The position numbers and the translations under genes were made by a program. This document shows positions 55,990-64,000 of a stretch of DNA of 64,000 bases, one piece after another; the first letter of the stretch is position 1, and every line of letters starts with the position of its first letter. The stretch comes from Symsagittifera roscoffensis (lineage: Eukaryota > Xenacoelomorpha > Acoela > Convolutidae). Where the stretch lies: assembly GCF_963678635.1 (NCBI RefSeq), contig NC_087065.1, positions 53,265,858-53,329,857 of the forward strand, in the 5' to 3' direction. The notes under the pieces were generated by a model that was not told the origin of the DNA, did not search any database, and saw only the letters and a list, made by a program, of their open reading frames with translations.

Positions 55990-57665
55990 TTTAGGTTCGA
56001 CCTCCCCAGTCTGCTGAATACTTTAGGGTACCTTTTGACAAAGTAATCCCTCCAGAATTTTGAGGTCGGGTCCAATTCCTCGTCTTCCTCCGCGTCGCTA
56101 ACTTCTGCCGGTCTGCGTTGCACCGTTTCAATTCCTAACTTCTCATGAAGGTTCAAACCGAGTAAATTTCGAGTACGATTTTCGGAAACCAAGAAACACG
56201 CCTTATTGATTTTCCATCCCTTCGATGTAATAGGGATTTCCAGAGAACCAAACAGTTTAATTGGTTTCTTGTTATAATCGACATAAGTAACGTCTAAAGG
56301 ATGTCTCGCGATGTCCTTAAATTTAATGTTGGGAATCCGCTTCATGAGTATATCCGCCGTTTTCTTGTTTAAAAAAGATACGGGACTTCCAGTGTCCACC
56401 GTAGAATAGAAGAAAGAGTTACCGGACCGTAACTGAATGCTGAGGCTCCTTGGTTGTCCTCCCGCTGTCTTTAGAAGTTCCACATTGTTAATCTGCACAA
56501 CGTCTATCGCCATGACCCCATATTCCGGCTCGCTGTCACCATTTACGTCAATTAGATTACACTCTTGATCTGTAGACATCTCTTCATTTTGTATCATGTT
56601 AACGCGTCGTCTCGTAGTGTTACACACCTTAGCAAAATGACCCTTCTTTTTGCAGGCATTACAAGTAGCTTCTCTAGCCGGGCATGACCGGCGATGTTCC
56701 AAAGAAAACGGGTTGCCACAAAAATAACATGGTTTATTTTGATTTTGTAGTTGGTTAGGACGAGTTACACCACCTCCCCGGCTGCTATTTCCTTGATTCT
56801 TGAATTGTTGTACTGACGAAGTTGGTTCCTGCTTGACTCGAATAGAGTTTGTAGTATTAAAAGTAGCGCTGTTATATGGGAGCAATTTCTGAAATTGTTC
56901 TGATGTTTTAGCCCCTTTCTCGTTTTCCAAAGCAAGTTGTAGAGTATCATCAAGATTAGCTTTTGCTCTGATTAGTTGCCTCTGAACCTCCACATCGCGA
57001 ATGCGGCCAATGAACAAATCTTTCAATGTTGCTCTTTCCTGATCGATCGACCGATTACATAGTGCAGTTTGAGCGCTAAGTCGGGCGTAAAATGATGAGA
57101 ATGAGTCATTATCCTGCATGAAAATTGCATAGTACAGCTTAATCCTTTCGACTGTGTAATCCCGATCTGCCTTGAAGACATCCTCACAACACTTATGAAA
57201 ATCTATGAACGAGCTAGTATTGAGGTCCAAATGAGGGTAAGAATCCAAAAATCGTTTTTTTCCCTCATTTCCCAGTGCGAAGAAAAATCGCGATTTCAAA
57301 CGCGCCTCTGCCTCATAGTAACACCAGTTATGTCCAATGCGAGGTCCTTTTCTTCCCCTCTCTTGATTGTACTCATCGATTCTTCTATTAGCTGCTGCAA
57401 TTCGGAGGTTCCTATTGGCCGCATCTGCGGCATTTTCATCAGCACTCGGTGCTTCGGGCTTCGGGTAAGGTTCATCCACAAACTCTGCTGGGGCAACTAG
57501 TAACTCCCCCGGTGAAATGTTGTCTTTGAGACTCACCGCCAAAAAAAATTGTCCCACCCAAGTCTCCCAATTAAAAGGTGGGTTAACCGATGTTCTCGCC
57601 CAAAAGGGTGGTATTCCGAGTAGGTCAGTCTTGTCTTCATTCACAGGAACTGCTGGCTGCGCCAT
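55887..57665 (-). CDS. Ty3/gypsy gag and aspartic protease
   Basis: I take ATG at 57665 (MAQPAVPVNEDK) as the start; the open frame upstream is LTR. Gag: a capsid-like region with NPPFNWETWVGQF, helical Glu/Asp-rich stretches and RLSAQTALCNRSID. Nucleocapsid: two zinc knuckles (CYFCGNPFSLEHRRSC and CNACKKKGHFAKVC). Protease: FYSTVDTGSPVSFLN, with the DTG catalytic triad, and LLGLNLHEKLGIE. About 592 codons, intact, ending at 55887 after a shift into the wrong frame near 55985, where pol sequence continues in another frame. A single-base indel or an ancestral programmed shift are both possible; the residual readable overlap of about 100 nt is compatible with either. Product would assemble particles and process Gag-Pol. 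Confidence 0.85.
   Translation of the reverse strand: MAQPAVPVNEDKTDLLGIPPFWARTSVNPPFNWETWVGQFFLAVSLKDNISPGELLVAPAEFVDEPYPKPEAPSADENAADAANRNLRIAAANRRIDEYNQERGRKGPRIGHNWCYYEAEARLKSRFFFALGNEGKKRFLDSYPHLDLNTSSFIDFHKCCEDVFKADRDYTVERIKLYYAIFMQDNDSFSSFYARLSAQTALCNRSIDQERATLKDLFIGRIRDVEVQRQLIRAKANLDDTLQLALENEKGAKTSEQFQKLLPYNSATFNTTNSIRVKQEPTSSVQQFKNQGNSSRGGGVTRPNQLQNQNKPCYFCGNPFSLEHRRSCPAREATCNACKKKGHFAKVCNTTRRRVNMIQNEEMSTDQECNLIDVNGDSEPEYGVMAIDVVQINNVELLKTAGGQPRSLSIQLRSGNSFFYSTVDTGSPVSFLNKKTADILMKRIPNIKFKDIARHPLDVTYVDYNKKPIKLFGSLEIPITSKGWKINKACFLVSENRTRNLLGLNLHEKLGIETVQRRPAEVSDAEEDEELDPTSKFWRDYFVKRYPKVFSRLGRSNLKCSQILKTRWCPDKLKAEKSINICKIGSRLRLKS
57655..57664 (-). other. Primer binding site overlapping gag start codon
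   Basis: TGGCGCAGCC starts directly after the 5' LTR terminal A and forms the T and G of the gag ATG. Such TGG-starting sequence next to the LTR is the normal tRNA primer site. The tRNA is not identified. Confidence 0.55.
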
Positions 57666-57820
57666 GAGATTTCCCTCAGTTTGAGTAGGGAAAAAGATGT
57701 TATAAAATTCGGATATTGAATTAGATATGATATAGATAGAATAGAGTAACGAATAAATGATTAACGAATCCAGAATTGAATGTATTGTTTTAATGTATAA
57801 TGTTTTATGACTAGATTTTC
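57665..57820 (-). repeat. 5' LTR of Ty3/gypsy element
   Basis: About 155 bp. The outer end reads CGAAAATC where the other LTR has TGAAATC, so the terminal TG is mutated. Only about 50 bp separate it from the host exon donor at 57869. Confidence 0.8.
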
Positions 57821-57869
57821 GATTGGAATTAATTCTGACATTCATTCGTATTTTTGCAAATGATTACAC

Positions 57870-58007
57870 CTAGAACAGAAGACACTGCGGCGTTGAAGAG
57901 GGGCATCCCGATTGTCTCCAGTGCACTCTTCGCAGTCTCCTCTCTGCTCCTCCCGACTGCACTCAAGTAGCCATGAGCCGAGTGAGTCATAAAATCCACA
58001 CAGAATC
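57870..58007 (-). CDS. Patched-related (RND family) gene, middle exon
   Basis: A 138-nt exon: acceptor TTGTTGGTTATCAG before 58007, donor GTGTAATC after 57870. Joined in phase to the exon at 62 kb it continues the G of SIG with FCVDFMTHSAHGYLSAVG, then RSREETAKSALETIGMPLFN and AAVSSVLG. The G-F-x-V-D-x-x-x-H motif, the R-x-R/E-E-x-x-x-AL-x-x-x-G-x-P segment and the S-x-V-LG end are signature features of the second six-helix bundle of Patched-related proteins. The longest open frame on this strand (MQLFLLVIRIL...) is a different, wrong frame. Intact. Confidence 0.8.
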
Positions 58008-58854
58008 CTGATAACCAACAAGAATAGCTGCATGAACTGTCAATTGGATAGGGAGTACTGGCTACAAAAATTGTTGCAATATCTTTTCAAAAAGTATAAA
58101 GAAGAAATAACAAAAAGTTTCGAATTTACGGTTAATGAAATTATTTTAATCATGAAACACATCTGGTTTGACAATTCAAGTTACACGTTTTGATTACTTG
58201 AAACAAAGTAAAACAAAAAAAAACAAAAAAAGAGATGTTTGGGGTAGACCAAATCAGTTGATTCCCATTAATTTAGCAAACTCATAAATCCTATTTACCA
58301 AAAAAAAAAATCGGAACTTCATTAGAAGTATCGCTAGATCTTGCTAGCTTAAATGCATAACTTTTAAAAATCTTGTTTGGAGGTGCCAGAACATTTTAGA
58401 TAAAATTCATGATAAAAGGGCAAACCCTTGTGTAAGCAGGACCGAATAAACGAAAATTATGTTCACTAATGAGATTTCAGTATTCAATAATCTAAAAGAA
58501 ATAAGCATAATAATCAGTCAGTTTTCGACAGTTTGGAGGAAGATAATTGGTCGGTTAATTTTTTTAAAATTATTTATATATGCGGCCAAAATTTTCAACT
58601 AACTCGAAAGGTCTATTTTGAAACAATAATGAACTTCAAGATCAAACGAATAAAAAATCAACTGTCAAAAATTGTCTTAATTGTAATCTTGAGATGGAAA
58701 AAATTAAGCCAGGTCGAAAAAACAGTAACCCGACAAATACTCAGAACTACGTTCATTAACTTTTTGTACCTTTTTCTGATTTTTTTTGTTTAATGATATT
58801 GTTCATCTATATCGTTTTTGAAATATAACTAAGACCGAGTTTGTACTTCTAGTC

Positions 58855-59236
58855 ACCAGCAGATTTAGCTGGGAGGGGGCAGACGCCCCCCTCCTCAGGG
58901 ATTTGACACCCTGCCAATAATTTTTGGTGAATAACCATAGAAAATTTTCTACAGGCGCCTTGAGCGCCAAAATATACAATTTTAAGGGGGGAGCGCTCAT
59001 CGAAAAAACGCGATTTTTTGGTAAAATGTTTCCAAAAAGTGCCTAAAAACGCCTTTTTTGGCCTGTTTTCTTTCAAAAATTCCCGGCGGCGCACAAAATT
59101 TGGTCTAAATGGAGTCTTTCTAGTGATTTGGGAGAGCTCAGAAAATAATTTTGGTCGACTTGAAAAAAAAATCAACAAAGTTTTCTACTTTTTTTAAAAA
59201 TTGAGCCCCCACCTCGAGAAAATCCTAGATCCGCCC
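58855..59236. repeat. DNA-transposon-like repeat ending CCTAGATCCGCCC
   Basis: Starts around CAGCAGATTTAGCTGGGAGG, includes GGCGCCTTGAGCGCC, and ends AAAATCCTAGATCCGCCC, like the copy at 48290-48590. Confidence 0.5.
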
Positions 59237-60329
59237 TTGTTTCTAGTCAAGTTTGGTACCAGACTATTCTTTTAAGAATACCAAAAATGATAAAACTAGA
59301 AAAATGCATTGAATTTTGTGCGCTTAACAGGATAGACCAAAATTAGGCGCGATAAAAAGTGAGGAAAATTTTGTTGATCGCAGATCACCATAAGAGCTTC
59401 AGATTTTCACAAAAAAAAACATTGGCTCTTTTTCCGTTTCCTCCAGCTGCAAAACATTTGCATCAGGGGTGAGCCAAAACATTTGATCAGGGCTGAGCCA
59501 TCAGGGTTGAGCCAAAACATTTGATCGCGCCAAAACCCAAAAAACTGAAAACGGATAAAAAAAAGAGATTGAAAATTATGCGACACTTTTTGAAAGTGCG
59601 ATTAAGTTTTTCAAAAAAAAAAAGTATTTTGGAAAGAAGACTGTTCGTATCAGGGTGAAAGCTTGAAAGTTCCTATTGCGGTTTAATTTCATTGGAGTAA
59701 TTTAAAAAACCGATGCAAAGCGGGGCTTAAAACAGGCTTAAAACTCAAAAAAACAATTAATCACCGATTGACAACAATTTTTGGGTCGAAACCTAACTGA
59801 GCCGAAAACAAAATTGTTGTCATAAAATTTTTTTTGAAAAATTTGAGAAATTCAATGACACATCCAGTCTAAGACACATAATAGCATGCGAATATATTTG
59901 CACAAAAAATTATGTAAAACAAATTGACTGAGCCGATACAACATAAGCTGAAACTGTTTAATTATTGCAAAAAGAAACCAAAAAAAAATAACCCTAGAGC
60001 AGACTAGGTAAATTTACATTTTACTGAACTTTCAGTTGTAGTAAAACAAAAAAAACTTTTTAAATCGAAACAAAAACACAGGCTCTAGAAGGTACGCCAA
60101 TCTTAGAGGATAAAAATGACATTTAAAAAAAACGGATGTTGAACCAACAGAAATTACGACGAAAGTCACGAATTCGAGTTAAAAAATGAGACATTTTTGA
60201 AAAAAAATTTTACAAACCTAAACTGGCTTTGCCTAATTACTACTTAAATTATAACACTTTTAATTGAATTTTCAAAAAACTGAGCATGCCAGTAGATGGA
60301 GGAGTCCAGGAGATGAAATAAATCCAGTG

Positions 60330-61165
60330 TAAAAAGTTTTTTACGCGCACGAAATATATCGCAAGTTAATTGTCACCAATTGGCCACATTGGCAATCTTT
60401 AAATCCCCATAACTTTTTAAAAAAATGATGATGATAGTTAAAATAAATTTTTAAATGTGAGCCTAGGTCAACAATTCCTTTTGAATGATATCCAAAAAAC
60501 CGGTCAACAGCTGCTAATTAAAAAGTCGAAAATTGTCTGGAGAAATAAAACAACCCCGAGCACACATACTTCGTCACTTTCTTTAAAAGTCGGAACAAAA
60601 CCGTATAGTTCTAAATTAGACTGACGAAGGTTAATTTTTAATCCGACTTTCGAAGAAAACGGAATATTTATGCATGGTATTCTTTTTTATTCATTCATTT
60701 TTCGGGGATCGAAATAATAGGTGTTTTTTATTCAGTCAGTTTTCGGCGATCGAATTTTTAGTTCCTAACAAAAAAATTATATGCCCATTGAAGATATTGA
60801 CTCCCAAAAATCAAATTCAAAAAAAAATTTCCGATAATTTTTGCAAAGCTTCAGGAATTTGAAACATTGCCCATTTGGCCATGATCTGGACTAATTTATG
60901 CGCACTTTGAAGATTTTGTCCATAATCATGAAAGCGTAACGCGAATTATTTGTGCATGGCGAATCATCCCGCACAGCGGAATTGTTTCAAATTGAATTGA
61001 AGGTAGCTAATTGGTCGTATTAATTCGTACGACTCAGAATTTCACACTTGATCTTTGATATTGTGCAAATTTAATGGTTTTTTTAATGTTTCTTTTCCAA
61101 AAAACTATTCGATGTGGATTAAGGGACAGTCGAACTTTCGGGGCTTTGCCCAGTCTTGTTTAAAT
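60330..61165. mobile_element. Eroded head-to-head foldback element
   Basis: A minus-orientation copy (60330-about 60600, ending AAAAGTCGGAACAAAA) faces a plus copy starting ATCCGACTTTCGAAG at about 60640 and ending GGGCTTTGCCCAGTCTTGTT at 61140-61160. Strongly diverged. Confidence 0.55.
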
Positions 61166-62051
61166 TAGCTTCAAACTAGAGTTTGTATTTAACCTTCGAT
61201 TTAAAATGAGGAAAACATAGGATCAATGATATTTAGGCAAGTTATTGCTAGATAATAACCGGCCTTTTTGGAAAATAAAGAACAATTATAGGCAAAAAAA
61301 CGTAATCAGCTGCAGGCGGAAGATTTGTTTTCGACCATCAAGATTTGTACTGATTATAACCCATAGTTGAAGCGTAGTTTGAGCATGGCTGCATCCAAAG
61401 TGATGATTCTGTGGAGTAAGAATGAGAGGTGACCAAGTATAAATTGTGACTAGCTTCCAAATTATATCTTGATATTGATTGAGAAAAAAAGATAGAAAAA
61501 AGAAAAAAGCAATAGTAGACAAAAGACTTCATCAGTCAGTCTGCCAACAATACAATTTTTTCGAGATGAAAGAAAAAAGACTAGGAATATTTTTTGTGAT
61601 TTTTTTTCACATAACCAAGTTACTGCAAGCTCCTAATTTCCTGTTAACCAATCAGGCTATCTGTGCACCTGTTTTTGAACTCGGAAAGGTATACCGCTTA
61701 GACGCGAAAACGATAAAGAAAAAAGGGTCAATAAAAAGTTAGGAAAGAGTCAAAAATAAAAGGTGAAATTTTGAGTAGCGCGGTTCCAGTTAACGTCACC
61801 AATTATCCACCAAGTGGTTCAGGGAGGATGATTAATTGCTTTTAAACTAGCACTTTTGTTCAACAAAATTGAGTCAATTGCACACATTAGCAAGAAAATT
61901 CAATTCAAAGAGGTGGGAGAAGATTTTTGTTAACTCAACTTAAGAATAGGGCAATATATTTAAGATAAGAAAAATAAACTCTCAGACCATAGGCTGAAAT
62001 ATTTGCTCAAGTGTCGCGGAAAAAGAAAAATGAATACCAAGTTCTACGCAC

Positions 62052-62256
62052 CTATTGACAGAAGAATTTCGATGTATGTGACGAAATTGAGCTGCAGTCC
62101 GAATGCGACCATGAATGCGACAGTGTTGGCCACACACAGTCCAGTGATTATGGCCAGAATGAGGAACACCTGGATGTCTGGGATCATGAAGTAGACCCAC
62201 AGCAGGGCTATGGCCAGACCAATCACCAACGACTCCAGAAGAGCTCCGGCAATCAC
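62052..62256 (-). CDS. Patched-related (RND family) gene, upstream exon
   Basis: A 205-nt exon: acceptor TTTTTGACGAG before 62256, donor GTGCGT after 62052. The frame reads VIAGALLESLVIGLAIALLW, VYFMIPDIQVFLILAIITG, LCVANTVAFMVAFGLQL and NFVTYIEILLSIG: three membrane helices ending in the S-I-G that leads into the G-F-x-V-D motif of the next exon. This is the start of the second RND bundle. Ends phase 1, matching the next exon. The 5' part of the gene lies beyond 64 kb or in undetected exons. Clearly above local G+C. The product is a multipass membrane protein; substrate unknown. Confidence 0.8.
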
Positions 62257-62482
62257 CTCGTCAAAAAACAAACAATTTTTTCCTCTTAACTGAATAAAAC
62301 CAGGAGGTCTTAAGAGTAAATAAAATTTATTTGACAAATTTAAAAATGTATTTATAAAAAAAATTCGAAGACAATTCATTTTAGATCTTCAATTGATTGC
62401 GCATAAAGTGTCCTCTTTTCTAAAAATACATCATATCAATTTGTTTTGGTCAATTAATTATTTGACTTTTTGTTACTAGGAC

Positions 62483-62773
62483 GGTGGGTGAAGTCCCATT
62501 TGTACCAACGTTCATTTGTACCAAAATGAAAATTCGTGTTGCGAACTTGCCAACATAGGGTAGGACTCTACACGAAAATTAGAGCCGGTTATCGCCGCGA
62601 AGCGGCCACGCGCGCGTAGCGCGCCCACCAGCAACTTTAACCAAAGAGCTTAAAGTAGCCGGCTTAATAGTCTTACGCCAATTGAATATTTTTGGTACTA
62701 ACGCGATTGATTTTTTATTTTGGTACAAATGGGACTGATTGATCATTGTGGTACTTGTGAATACCCACCGGAC
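62483..62773. mobile_element. MITE-like palindromic element
   Basis: The ends CGGTGGGT(GA/ATTCACA)AGT and ACTTGTGAATACCCACCG are inverted, and both arms carry TCCCATTTGTACCAA. The centre is GC-rich (CCGCGAAGCGGCCACGCGCG). 291 bp, in the Patched-related gene upstream of the visible exon. No coding capacity. Confidence 0.55.
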
Positions 62774-63051
62774 GGTAGGGTTCTGGGGAAGATGATTGAA
62801 AACAGTCAATCTAACGGCTTTGTTATAATCTTTGCTAAATCTTTGCATTTCAAATAAATCTGACCATCACGTACATGATGCATCAACTTCTCTAGTCGGC
62901 GAAAACTTTGATCACGTGATTGAGGGTTATGAAAATTTCTATAGACATTATTTGCGTAAATGCCGATACATTTACAACTTTGTAAAACCAGTGGTAGTTA
63001 TAGCATGAAGACTGTATGTATATCTGGCGAGAGGCCAGGTGTCTGCTTTTT
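62774..63051. other. Non-coding spacer
   Basis: No gene or repeat recognised. Confidence 0.3.
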
Positions 63052-63594
63052 TATTGTTCCGACTTTCGATACGAAAGTAACGGAATATTTGTGCTCGGGG
63101 TGGGTTTTTTTTTCTTCAGACAAATTTCGACTTTTTAACTAGCCATTTTTGACGGAATCTTTTTATATCATTTGAAATGTATTGTTGTTCTGAGCGCAAA
63201 TTTGAAAAGATATTTCACCTGTGATCTTTTTTCGTAAAGTTATGGGAGTTTAAAGATTGCCATTTTGGTCAATTTGGGACAATTAACGCGCGATATATTT
63301 CGCGCTATTAACGCGTAAGCGGAGAGTTAATCCAATCCGTCTTAGAAAATGTTCCAAATTGGTTGAAAGAAGCTTATTTGCCATAAATGATTTGTTACAA
63401 GGAGCAAAATCTATTCTTTTTTACTTTAAATGGCGTGTGGGGGGATAATTTTTATTTAAAAAACTCAAGTTTTAGAAGAAAAAAAAATTTTCATTTTGTT
63501 TTATTTCATTTAATTTTTTTTGTTATTACTGCTCCATAAACCTTAAAAGGCAGTCGGAACATTCAGTACTTCGCCCTGATACGAGCAGTCTTGT
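63052..63594 (+). repeat. Dispersed hairpin-ended repeat, reference copy
   Basis: 543 bp. 5' hairpin TTCCGACTTTCG-ATA-CGAAAGTAACGGAA, internal CGCGCGATATATTTCGCGC, and a 3' end with a damaged hairpin (CAGTACTTCGCCCTG) before ATACGAGCAGTCTTG. Non-coding. Confidence 0.85.
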
Positions 63595-63810
63595 TCAAAA
63601 TTTATGATCAAAATTTCTTTTAAAAGTTCTGAACATGTTTTAAGAGGGCTAAAGAGTTTATACAGAATGATAAGTTTGCAGAAAATTTAGATGTATTCAT
63701 ATTTCTAGGCTTTCCAGAAAGGTTGAAAGACTCCCACATCTTCATGACTCACGGATCATGTTAGAATACTCCCCTTAAAGAGACCAAAATTTGATCTTCC
63801 ATTAAATCTT

Positions 63811-64000
63811 TATTGTTCCGACTTTCGACACGAAAGTAACGGAATATTTGTGCTCGGGGTGGGGTTTTTTTTTCTTCAGACAAATTTCAACTTTTTAACT
63901 AGCCATTTTTGACGCAAATTTTTTTTATATCATTCAAAAGCTATTGTTGTCCTGAGCTTGAATTTTGAAAATATATTTCACCTGTGATCATTTTTTGTAA
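63811..64000 (+). repeat. Dispersed hairpin-ended repeat, cut by window end
   Basis: Identical start (TATTGTTCCGACTTTCG) and the first 190 bp of the unit, only 216 bp downstream of the previous copy in the same orientation. Confidence 0.85.

Larger units (their letters stand above)
50913..57820 (-). mobile_element. Ty3/gypsy LTR retrotransposon, full-length but mutated
   Basis: In order on the minus strand: 5' LTR (57820-57665), primer binding site, gag, protease, reverse transcriptase, RNase H, integrase, an unusual C-terminal extension, and 3' LTR (51074-50913). Domain order PR-RT-RH-IN is that of Ty3/gypsy. Several stops and frameshifts make it inactive. No envelope gene. No clear target-site duplication. 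Confidence 0.9.
50587..57869 (-). other. Intron of Patched-related gene carrying a retroelement
   Basis: About 7.28 kb, of which 6.9 kb is the Ty3/gypsy element. Without it the intron would be roughly 375 bp. The donor GTGTAATC is at 57869 and the acceptor CCTTTAG ends at 50587. The element has the same orientation as the gene. Confidence 0.65.
58008..62051 (-). other. Intron of Patched-related gene with repeats
   Basis: About 4.0 kb. Holds a GC-rich transposon relic (58855-59236), a foldback pair (60330-61165), TGAGCCAAAACATTTGATC repeats at about 59470-59525, and otherwise AT-rich sequence. No additional exon was needed to keep phase. Confidence 0.6.

Noticed and set aside
57842-58033. Minus-strand frame starting MQLFLLVIRIL
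   Set aside because: Wrong frame across the Patched-related exon; the frame joined by splice sites shows the RND signature.
61286-61532. Minus-strand frames that might be another Patched-related exon
   Set aside because: Exons on either side already join in phase, and no RND-like sequence is present.
1-64000. CRISPR arrays, bacterial operons, rRNA genes
   Set aside because: No spaced short repeats, Shine-Dalgarno-linked genes or rRNA-like conserved segments seen.

Overview
The window is AT-rich invertebrate metazoan nuclear DNA. The evidence is spliced exons with GT..AG borders, a multi-exon Patched-related membrane protein gene, a Polinton/Maverick-type DNA transposon, two Ty3/gypsy-type LTR elements and many foldback repeats. 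I cannot name the phylum. Nothing looks prokaryotic: no operons, ribosome binding sites, CRISPR or rRNA.

Layout. (1) 1-11.2 kb: a decayed Polinton-like element. Minus-strand genes are a packaging ATPase, an exonuclease-like protein, PC4-like proteins and unknowns. Plus-strand genes are an unknown protein and a large protein-primed family B DNA polymerase. The two divergent sets are separated by a roughly 1 kb region with repeated CCAAT motifs. Almost every gene carries stops or frameshifts. (2) 12.7-14.9 kb: a giant inverted repeat with arms of about 0.9 kb. (3) 15.4 kb: an isolated host exon encoding an FG-GAP-like blade (minus strand). (4) 17.85-28.10 kb: an LTR element with 410-bp TG..CA LTRs. 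It has lost most of gag and pol but keeps a long 3' half: two small hydrophobic ORFs, a Pro/Ser-rich ORF, an envelope-like glycoprotein frame, a Pro/Ser/Thr-rich ORF joined to it by an ATGA overlap, a further unknown ORF and an antisense ORF. This is the most unusual part of the window. (5) 28-49 kb: mostly repeats. These include diverged direct duplications, a near-identical 1.97-kb tandem duplication, foldback elements with hairpin ends, a hAT-like remnant, and one likely signal-peptide first exon at 35.7 kb. (6) 49.7-62.3 kb: four exons of a Patched-related (RND/sterol-sensing-like) gene on the minus strand with mutually compatible splice phases. Its middle intron contains a complete but mutated Ty3/gypsy element in the same orientation. 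(7) 58-64 kb: more foldback, MITE-like and hairpin-ended repeats.

The only coherent host genes are the Patched-related gene and the one or two isolated exons at 15.4 and 35.7 kb. The rest is mobile DNA in several states of decay. A dispersed unit ending in two hairpins occurs singly or as head-to-head pairs and probably seeded the local inverted and tandem duplications.
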